A stretch of 6,662 bases of DNA from an uncultured Candidatus Melainabacteria bacterium (GTDB taxonomy: Bacteria > Cyanobacteriota > Vampirovibrionia > Gastranaerophilales > Gastranaerophilaceae): assembly GCA_934754735.1 (NCBI GenBank), contig CAKVJE010000091.1, forward strand, positions 1 to 6,662, read 5' to 3'. A program made the position numbers and the translations under genes. Shown piece after piece: positions 1 to 5,662 of this stretch (the first letter of the stretch is position 1; each line of letters starts with the position of its first letter). The notes under the pieces were generated by a model, which was given only the letters and a program-made list of their open reading frames with translations, ran no database searches and was not told where the DNA came from.

Positions 1-608
1 TTTTTTACCTTATTTGCATAATAAAAACTTTTTTCATAATTATTCAATTTATAATAATTTTCAGCCAGCATTAAATTATAAAAATCACATTCTTTTTTAT
101 TAAGTTTTTCAAACAATGAAATAGATTCATTATATTCTCCATTAACATAATAGTAGAATGCTAAGTTTCCTTTAATTGCTTCATATCTTGGGTCATCAAT
201 ACTAAAATTGTATCTATTCATAATATCTAGAATTGAATTCAAATTATTAATAATATAAACATTGTCATTACGATTATAGTTATATTGATATGCTTTAAAA
301 TAAATTGGAAGGTAATCTCTTTCTATTTCAATTGCTTTTGCAAATTTATTTTTAGATATTAATTTTTCTAGTTTAAGACACTCTTGATACTTTTTCTTTT
401 CGAACCTTGTTAATTCTCTGTAAACATCTTTTTCTATAGGATAAAAAGAGGAAGTTAGCGAATAAAAATCGATATTATAATATTGCGATAATGGCAAGTT
501 AGCTTCTGTTATAGGTTGTGCTTTTTGTAATATCAGCATAGGCTCTTCTATTGCAAATGCAGGCAAACAAAAAATGGCAGTAAGCAAGATGAATATATAT
601 TTTTTCAT
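1..608 (-). CDS. Secreted TPR-like protein, partial (3' end beyond window)
   Basis: An open frame reads leftward from an ATG at 606-608 to the window edge without a stop, giving 202 residues of an incomplete protein. It starts MKKYIFILLTAIF and has a hydrophobic stretch ending in LPAFA at residue 19, then IEEP. This is a good Sec signal peptide with AxA-type cleavage, so the product should be periplasmic or surface-exposed. Residues from about 140 to the edge look like degenerate tetratricopeptide helices: a GNLAFYYYVNGEYNESISLFEKL-like pattern, then AENYYKLNNYEKSFYYANKV. The protein is rich in Tyr, Asn and Lys. The start lies 10 bp after the dehydrogenase stop, and a weak AGG 9 nt upstream overlaps that stop codon, so co-transcription is likely. 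TPR proteins normally bind other proteins; the partner is unknown. The frame is certain; the family assignment is moderate because only one to two repeats are visible. Confidence 0.82.
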   Translation of the reverse strand, partial: MKKYIFILLTAIFCLPAFAIEEPMLILQKAQPITEANLPLSQYYNIDFYSLTSSFYPIEKDVYRELTRFEKKKYQECLKLEKLISKNKFAKAIEIERDYLPIYFKAYQYNYNRNDNVYIINNLNSILDIMNRYNFSIDDPRYEAIKGNLAFYYYVNGEYNESISLFEKLNKKECDFYNLMLAENYYKLNNYEKSFYYANKVK

Positions 609-618
609 TTCCAAAAAC

Positions 619-1623
619 CTATTTCTCAACTGTCAATCTATCAACAATAGCTTGTGTGAATTCGCTACATGTTGCATCACCACACAAATCTGCGGTTTTT
701 ATATTCGCGTCCAATGTTGCGAACAATGCTAATTTTATTCTCATTGCGGCTTCTTTTTCGCCAATATAATTTAGCATTTCAATAGCTGACATAAGCATTG
801 CCGTAGGGTTTGCTTTATCCATTCCGGCAATATCAGGAGCGGAACCATGCACCGGTTCAAACACAGCATAATCTTTTCCAATATTAGCGCCTTGCGCGAT
901 TCCCAGTCCGCCAATCAAGCCTGCGCACAAGTCTGAAACAATATCACCATAAAGATTTGGCAATAACAACACGTCAAATTGATTAGGATTTTGAACAAGT
1001 TGCATACAACAATTATCAACAAGAATTTCTCTAAAATTGATTTGCGGATACTTTTCCGCAACCTTTCTTGCGCATTCTAAAAACAATCCGTCAGAAAGTT
1101 TGCAAATATTCGCCTTCGTAACAACACAAACTTCTTTACGATTATTATTTACTGCATAGTCAAACGCAAATTTTGCAATTCTTTCAGAGGCCGCTCTTGT
1201 AATGATTTTAATACTTTCTGCAGTATCTTCGTCAACTTGACGTTCAATTCCTGCATACAAATCTTCTGTATTTTCTCGAACAACAACTATATCCACTTTG
1301 TTGTAACGAGTTTTTACATTCGGCAAATTATAGCAAGGACGCAAATTTGCATACAAATCCAATTCTTTTCTCAACTGAACATTTACGGAACGAAAACCTT
1401 TGCCAATCGGAGTTGTCACAGGAGATTTTAAAGCAACTTTATTTCTTTTTACTGAATCTAAGACTCGTTGCGGAAGTGGTGTACCTTCAGCTTCAATCAC
1501 ATCCGCGCCGGCAGTTTGGATATCCCAGTCAATTGCAACGCCTGCTGCATTTATAATTTTTATTACTGCATCTGTTATTTCCGGCCCGATTCCGTCGCCT
1601 TTAATCAATGTTACTTGTCTCAT
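619..1623 (-). CDS. icd: NAD-dependent isocitrate dehydrogenase (isocitrate/isopropylmalate dehydrogenase family)
   Basis: This 334-residue cytosolic enzyme is predicted to convert isocitrate to 2-oxoglutarate, CO2 and NADH, supplying the glutamate precursor. The N-terminus has the family GDGIGPE motif (residues 9-15). Substrate residues align with E. coli Icd by spacing: S79, N81, R85 and R95 (S113/N115/R119/R129), R116 and Y123 (R153/Y160), K170 (K230), and metal ligands D203, D227 and D231 (D283/D307/D311). The S79/N81 pair favours isocitrate over isopropylmalate. In the HGSAPDIAG motif, D264-I265 replace the K344-Y345 pair of NADP enzymes, which predicts NAD+ use. The length fits the short NAD-IDH/homoisocitrate class, not the roughly 415-residue NADP class. 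The ATG is set by AGAGG at 1629-1633, 5 nt upstream. It follows the orphan gene by 50 bp, with a REP-like hairpin in the gap. Homoisocitrate dehydrogenase remains a less likely alternative. Confidence 0.93.
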   Translation of the reverse strand: MRQVTLIKGDGIGPEITDAVIKIINAAGVAIDWDIQTAGADVIEAEGTPLPQRVLDSVKRNKVALKSPVTTPIGKGFRSVNVQLRKELDLYANLRPCYNLPNVKTRYNKVDIVVVRENTEDLYAGIERQVDEDTAESIKIITRAASERIAKFAFDYAVNNNRKEVCVVTKANICKLSDGLFLECARKVAEKYPQINFREILVDNCCMQLVQNPNQFDVLLLPNLYGDIVSDLCAGLIGGLGIAQGANIGKDYAVFEPVHGSAPDIAGMDKANPTAMLMSAIEMLNYIGEKEAAMRIKLALFATLDANIKTADLCGDATCSEFTQAIVDRLTVEK

Positions 1624-1638
1624 TTACACCTCTTTATA

Positions 1639-1670
1639 GTTAATGTTGGGCTGAAAGCCCAACCTACAAT
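1639..1670 (-). repeat. REP-like hairpin repeat, copy 1
   Basis: This 32-bp sequence is identical, base for base, to 2952-2983 and lies in the same orientation. On the minus strand it reads ATT, then GTAG, then the stem GTTGGGCT, loop TTC, stem AGCCCAAC (stems at 1645-1652 and 1656-1663), then ATTAAC. A GTAG tetranucleotide directly 5' of a palindrome is the known layout of REP elements mobilised by RAYT (TnpA-REP) transposases. It fills most of the 50-bp gap between the orphan's stop and the dehydrogenase start, 3 nt after that stop and about 11 nt before the dehydrogenase ribosome binding site. There is no T-tract, so it is not a classic terminator. The repeat and hairpin are certain; the REP label is inference. 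Confidence 0.85.
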
Positions 1671-1673
1671 CTA

Positions 1674-2861
1674 TTAATCATCTATATATGCATCTTTTAG
1701 CATTCCGAATTCGTTAAAGTTAAAACTGCTATATTTTATAAAATCACCTTTTTCATCAACTTCTTTTTCGGAATAATAAGTCGGTTTATTTTGTGCACTT
1801 AAGCACAATTCTTTTGTTGAATTATCTTTTTCTAATGTTACGCAAACGCCTTCATCTTTGCATCTGCTTGTTGTTTTAACAGTTCCGTCATCCAGATGTT
1901 CTTCAATTTCTTGGACACTATTTGGTTCATACTTGATCGTTTTATCTTCAAGTTCTATTTTTACTAAATTTCCGTCCGGAGAAAAGTGCGCAATAGCTTC
2001 GCCATTATTAATATTATTTGTTTCTAAAGCGCCGTTTGAATAATAAGTTTTTTCGCCTTCTAAACCTTTATAATCTTTATCAATTTCAAATCGTGGAGCA
2101 GGATTAAGTCTAGAATCTTTAAGCGCTTCTAGAGTAATATTATTAGGAATAGTCGTTTTTTCTGTTTTTTCTAACGAAAAAATAGCACCATTGTATAAAT
2201 TAGCACTTATTGTTTGAGTATTAAGCCCTCTTGTTTTTTCTTGCCAAAAACCTGTTAGGACTTTATCTTGGTTAAAATCAACAGAACTGTAGAAATTTTT
2301 ACCTTCTTTATCTATACTGTATGTTTTAGTTTCTAAATCATGTCTTATGTATTCGTCTTTGCCGTGAGATGAAATGTGTTTGCTTATATAAGTAGGTTTG
2401 CCGTCTTTGTATGTAGTGCTGTTAAGTAATTTTTCATCAATAGGTGAATATTCGTATAGACGGCTAATTACTACATCATCATCTTTGCAGTCAAATTGTT
2501 TAGCAAGAATTTTACCGGATTTTTTATCAACGACAGTGATTGTATCTAATTCGTCCTCATCTTCTACCGGTTTAAATATACATTTCGCATCACCCAGGTC
2601 TTTTGTTATAGAATACAATTCACCCTTTGAAGTATAAATTTCTTCACCTTCAAATTTTTCTTCCGGATTATGTATTAATGGAAGTGGAGTTACATCCAAA
2701 ATCTTTGAATTGTTTAATAAAGTTGTGTTATAGCTTGCAAGCGCATCCATTCCTTGCAAATTGACATTTTCTATATTTTCTTGTGGCTCAACTTTATTTG
2801 CAGCTTTAAAAGCCGGTCTTGAAACAAAATTAACATTTCCAATTGCATTAATACTTAACAT
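1674..2861 (-). CDS. Hypothetical protein with MORN-2/YwqK-like beta-hairpin repeats
   Basis: I do not recognise this 395-residue protein as a named family. There is no signal peptide or membrane segment, and it is acidic, soluble and poor in Cys. After an N-terminal tail containing VNFVSRPAFKAANK (about residues 11-24), it has recurring strand-turn-strand units of the form xTYYxxxG(x)L or DG(K/N): IYTSKGELYS, TTYKDGKPTYIS, TYSIDKEGKNFYSS, KTYYSNGALETN, HFSPDGNLVKIE, HLDDGTVKTT and PTYYSEKEVDEKGDFIKYSS. These resemble MORN-2/YwqK-type repeats, which build extended beta structures often used for binding. The frame extends upstream to a TTG at 2882, but AAGGGA at 2869-2874 lies 7 nt before the ATG at 2861, so ATG is chosen. 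The gene has a possible own promoter and is bracketed by two identical 32-bp repeats. Its function is unknown. Confidence 0.85.
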   Translation of the reverse strand: MLSINAIGNVNFVSRPAFKAANKVEPQENIENVNLQGMDALASYNTTLLNNSKILDVTPLPLIHNPEEKFEGEEIYTSKGELYSITKDLGDAKCIFKPVEDEDELDTITVVDKKSGKILAKQFDCKDDDVVISRLYEYSPIDEKLLNSTTYKDGKPTYISKHISSHGKDEYIRHDLETKTYSIDKEGKNFYSSVDFNQDKVLTGFWQEKTRGLNTQTISANLYNGAIFSLEKTEKTTIPNNITLEALKDSRLNPAPRFEIDKDYKGLEGEKTYYSNGALETNNINNGEAIAHFSPDGNLVKIELEDKTIKYEPNSVQEIEEHLDDGTVKTTSRCKDEGVCVTLEKDNSTKELCLSAQNKPTYYSEKEVDEKGDFIKYSSFNFNEFGMLKDAYIDD

Positions 2862-2868
2862 AATAGAT

Positions 2869-2874
2869 TCCCTT
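2869..2874 (-). promoter_or_regulatory. Ribosome binding site deciding the orphan gene's start
   Basis: AAGGGA on the minus strand sits 7 nt upstream of the ATG at 2859-2861. It lies inside the region that would be coding if translation began at the upstream in-frame TTG at 2880-2882, so the ATG is the better start and the protein has 395 rather than 402 residues. Confidence 0.75.
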
Positions 2875-2891
2875 TTTAACAATACACACGT

Positions 2892-2922
2892 ATATTAAAG
2901 CGTAAAAAAGAAATTTTGCCAA
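2892..2922 (-). promoter_or_regulatory. Putative sigma-70-type promoter for the orphan gene
   Basis: On the minus strand TTGGCA (2917-2922) is followed after 17 nt by TTTAAT (2894-2899), or after 19 nt by TAATAT (2892-2897). The start of transcription would fall about 25 nt before the orphan's ATG, leaving room for its AAGGGA site. In AT-rich DNA such matches arise easily, so this is only a plausible call. Confidence 0.45.
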
Positions 2923-2951
2923 TGTATATTAAGAATTGTTATGATTTTTTG

Positions 2952-2983
2952 GTTAATGTTGGGCTGAAAGCCCAACCTACAAT
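2952..2983 (-). repeat. REP-like hairpin repeat, copy 2
   Basis: This is the second exact copy of the 32-bp element found at 1639-1670, 1,313 bp away and in the same orientation. The stems are at 2958-2965 and 2969-2976 with a 3-nt loop, and on the minus strand GTAG precedes the stem. It begins 19 nt beyond the prepilin-like gene's stop, in the 141-bp gap before the orphan gene and upstream of that gene's putative promoter. The flanking bases of the two copies differ immediately outside the 32 bp, so this is a discrete unit rather than part of a longer duplication. No T-tract follows on either strand. Confidence 0.85.
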
Positions 2984-3002
2984 TTAAAATTCAACCTGCT
3001 AG

Positions 3003-4262
3003 TTATGGATCACATAGTGTTTGTAAATCTTTGCATTTAACATAATATTTGCTCAAGCTAGGATTTGTTTTTATGCTATTAGTAGCATCAATATGAGCGC
3101 TTCCATTGTTTGCTGCAAATAATTGTAGTATTTTGGGCTCAAAAAGCACACTATTACTACTTTTGTTAAGTACACCACAGGCATTTAGAGTGCTTGAAGG
3201 GATATACTCTTTTTCCCCTAATGTAGTTTTTCCTGCATCTATACGCCCTTGAATAAAGGCACGCGTATAGTCATTCGTACTTGAAGAGGTTGTTTTGTGA
3301 TAATCATTCCAATCAAAACTGTCAATGTCTGCATCCGGCATCGCCTTTGCTTCATATTCTACTAGTACTGCATAAGGATTTTTTTCAGCAAGCGCAAAAT
3401 TTTCCATAAATTTAAAAGAATATCTATATAAAGTTGCATCCACTCCCTTTGTAATTCTTTTACAAACAAGTCCAGGAGGTAAACCATATTTTAAGTCCTT
3501 TTTACCTGGCTCTTGTGTAACATCTCCACAAGCGCCATAAGTAAAGCTAGCTAAAGTTGAACTTAATGTCGATGCAATGACTGTAGAGTTAATTGTTTCA
3601 TCTGCTTTATTTTTAGTAAATGTTTTTCTTGTATTAGAATAAGCGATGCCTTTTGGGTCTGCTTGAACGATTGTTCCATCAGCAGCGACCATAAATTTGA
3701 ATCTGTCAGGCTTTTGACAAGCATCGGAATATATGCAGTTAGGTTCTGCACTACCGTTTATATCAACCCAAATATCTGTTTGAAAGCTTGCTCTTGAAGA
3801 ATCGTAAGAATATTCATAAGGAGATACAATCCACTGCATACCATTTTTAGAAACAAAAGATACATTGTTATCAAAAGTAGAAGCATCATAAGTGTATCTA
3901 TCAGATTTACAATTTGCATTGTTTAAGTCATCAAAACTAAAAGCAAGCAAGTTGCATAATTTTGTTTTACCTTCAAATCTGTCATCATTTGCCGCATTAA
4001 AAGGAGCTAATAAAGGCTTACGGTTACTGAATAGTGGGTGAGAAGCACAATCAATATTATCCTTACTGCAAATCGGATACAATTTTGAGTTGTTTTTCAA
4101 TCCGTCAATTGTGGTTGAAATCGTATCATAAGCTTTTAGGTATAAAACTTTATTATTATCAGGCATTAATTTGTGTGCTGCAGGAACTATTAATGCGGTT
4201 ATAATACCGATAACTCCTAATGCAACAACTAATTCAGCAAGTGTAAATCCGTTTTTTTTCAT
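3003..4262 (-). CDS. Prepilin-like protein with type IV pilin/type II secretion N-terminal methylation motif
   Basis: This 419-residue protein has a short basic leader, MKKNG, followed by FTLAE and a hydrophobic helix (LVVALGVIGIITALIV). This is the class III prepilin signal: cleavage by prepilin peptidase after G5, N-methylation of F6, and the conserved Glu at mature position 5. The product should be an inner-membrane-anchored pilin or pseudopilin subunit of a type IV pilus or type II secretion-like fibre. The globular part is far larger than a typical pilin of about 150-200 residues. It has 11 cysteines (65, 72, 103, 118, 176, 182, 245, 267, 362, 410, 417), suggesting disulfides. Residues 164-200 contain WVDING, then PN, a Cys-bounded loop and FKFMVAADG, reminiscent of metal- or turn-forming segments of pseudopilins. 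AAGGAG 6 nt upstream fixes the ATG at 4260-4262 over an adjacent TTG. No other pilus gene is nearby, so its assembly machinery must be elsewhere. Confidence 0.9.
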   Translation of the reverse strand: MKKNGFTLAELVVALGVIGIITALIVPAAHKLMPDNNKVLYLKAYDTISTTIDGLKNNSKLYPICSKDNIDCASHPLFSNRKPLLAPFNAANDDRFEGKTKLCNLLAFSFDDLNNANCKSDRYTYDASTFDNNVSFVSKNGMQWIVSPYEYSYDSSRASFQTDIWVDINGSAEPNCIYSDACQKPDRFKFMVAADGTIVQADPKGIAYSNTRKTFTKNKADETINSTVIASTLSSTLASFTYGACGDVTQEPGKKDLKYGLPPGLVCKRITKGVDATLYRYSFKFMENFALAEKNPYAVLVEYEAKAMPDADIDSFDWNDYHKTTSSSTNDYTRAFIQGRIDAGKTTLGEKEYIPSSTLNACGVLNKSSNSVLFEPKILQLFAANNGSAHIDATNSIKTNPSLSKYYVKCKDLQTLCDP

Positions 4263-4268
4263 CAAGCT

Positions 4269-4274
4269 CTCCTT
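4269..4274 (-). promoter_or_regulatory. Ribosome binding site deciding the prepilin start
   Basis: A strong AAGGAG on the minus strand lies 6 nt from the ATG at 4260-4262 but only 3 nt from the preceding in-frame TTG at 4263-4265. The ATG is therefore the start, giving a leader of five residues before the pilin cleavage site. Confidence 0.85.
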
Positions 4275-4295
4275 AACAAGTTTATTTATATACTA

Positions 4296-4324
4296 ATAAT
4301 AACATGTGAGGTAATGTTTGTGAA
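4296..4324 (-). promoter_or_regulatory. Putative extended -10 promoter for the prepilin-like gene
   Basis: On the minus strand TTCACA (4319-4324) is separated by 17 nt from TATTAT (4296-4301). TG lies one base before the -10 (4303-4304), giving an extended -10 element. Transcription would start near 4288, leaving a short leader of about 26 nt that includes the AAGGAG site. It diverges from the peptidase promoter, whose -10 is about 115 bp away. Confidence 0.55.
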
Positions 4325-4388
4325 GTATCAAGCTACTTTTTATGATAGTTATGTTTCAAAAGATATATATCGACTAAAAGGTTGAAAT

Positions 4389-4420
4389 TTGAAATTATTT
4401 AATTAATTGTGTAGTATAAT
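4389..4420 (+). promoter_or_regulatory. Putative promoter for the S41 peptidase-recJ pair
   Basis: A perfect -10 hexamer TATAAT is at 4415-4420. The nearest good -35 is TTGAAA at 4389-4394, 20 nt away. It would be 17 nt from the overlapping alternative TAGTAT at 4412-4417. TTGAAAT occurs twice in tandem (4382-4388 and 4389-4395). The predicted start of transcription, around 4427, leaves a leader of about 30 nt before the preferred ATG at 4460. Confidence 0.55.
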
Positions 4421-4444
4421 ATAAAGAGCGCTTTTTGACTTATG

Positions 4445-4449
4445 AGGAG
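4445..4449 (+). promoter_or_regulatory. Ribosome binding site deciding the peptidase start
   Basis: AGGAG lies 10 nt before the ATG at 4460-4462. An earlier in-frame ATG at 4442-4444 abuts this site and has no ribosome binding site of its own within the usual distance. The 4460 start also gives a cleaner signal peptide (basic KRFIK, then a hydrophobic core). The spacing is slightly long, so the 4442 start cannot be excluded. Confidence 0.65.
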
Positions 4450-4459
4450 TGTAAAGCTT

Positions 4460-5662
4460 ATGAAAAGATTTATAAAATCAGTTATATTATTATCAGCGGT
4501 TGCAATGGCTATCGGGCAAGCATATTCTGCAACTCCGAGCGAAATGTATGATGAGGTTTGGAGAATTGTTAATAAAAAATATTATGACCCGTCTAATAAT
4601 GCTCAAGATTGGACAAAATGGCGTTATCGCTATGAAAACAAACTTAAAACAAAAGAAGATGCTTACGTAGCAATAGAAACCATGCTTGCAAGTTTAAATG
4701 ATCCGTACACACGTTTCTTAGACCCAAAAGAATTCTCTGAAGAAACTCAATCCATTAAGGGTTCGCTTAAAGGTATAGGTACGCAAATTGGTTTAAGAGA
4801 TGGCGAATTAGTTATTATTGCACCTCTTGAAGATTCTCCGGCAGAAAGAGCAGGTTTGATGGCAGACGATAAAATCCTTGAAATTAACGGCGAAAGCACA
4901 AAAGGTATTAATATTGATGTGGCTGCCGATAAAATCAGAGGTGAAAAAGGCACAACAGTTACTTTATTAATTCAAAGAAAAGGTGTGCCAAACAAAACTT
5001 ACAGCGTTGTAAGAGATGAAATTGAGGTTAAGTCTGTTTCTTGCAAACCACCGTTTGAAACAACAAAAATTCCAAATGATATTCAATACATTAGATTAAG
5101 TTCATTTATCAGCAAAAACGCTGCAACAGAAATTGAAAGTATTTTGAATAATTCAAGCAGTGTAAAAGGTTATATTTTAGACCTTCGTTCAAACCCTGGC
5201 GGACTTTTGACTAACGCGATTTGTATTTCGGATATGCTATTGCGCGGCGGCGTAATTGTTAGCACAGTTGATAGAGATTCATATAAAAGCACAACTCGCG
5301 CCAGATATCAACAAACCACAGATAAGCCGATTGTAGTTTTAATTAACAAAGGCTCAGCCTCTGCAAGTGAAATTTTAAGTGGAGCTTTAAAAGATAATCA
5401 TAGAGCTACGATTGTAGGAGAGCAATCTTTCGGAAAAGGTTTAGTTCAAGAAATTAACCGTTTACCTGACGAAGCCGGTATGAATATTACAATTCAAAGA
5501 TATTTGACTCCATCCGGAAGTGATATTCATAAAAAAGGCATAACTCCTGATGTTGTGGTAGAATTAACTAAGGAAAACGTTGACGCAAAAGACGACGTTC
5601 AGTTAAAGAAAGCTATTGAAATATTGGAAAAAATGACATGTCTTGTACAAAAGAATGGGTAG
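4460..5662 (+). CDS. S41-family C-terminal processing peptidase (CtpA/Prc-like), exported
   Basis: This 400-residue serine protease cleaves proteins near their C-termini in the periplasm or envelope. In order it has a Sec signal peptide (about residues 1-21 or 1-24, starting MKRFIK), a helical N-terminal region with the family SLNDPYTRFLDP segment (78-89), a PDZ domain (about 98-184, with GIGTQIG as peptide-binding loop and AGLMADDKILEING), then the S41 catalytic core. The core shows YILDLRSNPGG (238-248), the nucleophile S301 in GSASASE, the general base K326 in FGKG and Q330. The 25- and 4-residue spacings equal the Ser-Lys-Gln triad of B. subtilis CtpB (S309/K334/Q338). All catalytic residues are present, so it should be active. 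Length is normal for the CtpA/B subclass and shorter than E. coli Prc. The paralogue name cannot be fixed from this window. Its 3' end overlaps recJ by 25 bp. Confidence 0.95.
   Translation: MKRFIKSVILLSAVAMAIGQAYSATPSEMYDEVWRIVNKKYYDPSNNAQDWTKWRYRYENKLKTKEDAYVAIETMLASLNDPYTRFLDPKEFSEETQSIKGSLKGIGTQIGLRDGELVIIAPLEDSPAERAGLMADDKILEINGESTKGINIDVAADKIRGEKGTTVTLLIQRKGVPNKTYSVVRDEIEVKSVSCKPPFETTKIPNDIQYIRLSSFISKNAATEIESILNNSSSVKGYILDLRSNPGGLLTNAICISDMLLRGGVIVSTVDRDSYKSTTRARYQQTTDKPIVVLINKGSASASEILSGALKDNHRATIVGEQSFGKGLVQEINRLPDEAGMNITIQRYLTPSGSDIHKKGITPDVVVELTKENVDAKDDVQLKKAIEILEKMTCLVQKNG

Noticed and set aside
619..1623. 3-isopropylmalate dehydrogenase (leuB)
   Set aside because: The substrate loop has the Ser and Asn typical of isocitrate dehydrogenases (S79, N81), and no leucine biosynthesis genes are adjacent.
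1633..1662. Promoter for the dehydrogenase with TATAAA (1633-1638) and TTGGGC (1657-1662)
   Set aside because: The transcript would start only a few bases before the ATG and would lack the AGAGG ribosome binding site. The TTGGGC match is simply the hairpin stem.
1639..1670. Hairpin as a Rho-independent terminator for the orphan gene
   Set aside because: The stem is good, but on neither strand is it followed by a run of T. Copy 2 at 2952-2983 likewise lacks one.
1237..1677. Several short plus-strand frames opposite the dehydrogenase
   Set aside because: They lie antisense to a strongly conserved gene, overlap each other, and show no recognisable domain.
1639..2983. Repeats as a CRISPR remnant
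   Set aside because: There are only two copies, 1.3 kb apart with a gene between them, no spacer-sized intervals and no cas genes.
4362..4371. GATATATATC palindrome as an operator
   Set aside because: Alternating A/T palindromes of this length are common by chance in AT-rich spacers; there is only one copy and no regulator gene nearby.
4423..4436. Near-palindrome around AGCGCT just upstream of the peptidase start
   Set aside because: It has no loop, so it cannot form a useful hairpin. It overlaps the expected transcription start and is short enough to be chance.
4747..4953. Minus-strand 68-codon frame opposite the peptidase PDZ domain
   Set aside because: It is a shadow of a well-supported gene with no recognisable product. 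The same applies to minus-strand frames at 5613-5840 and 5831-6016 opposite recJ.
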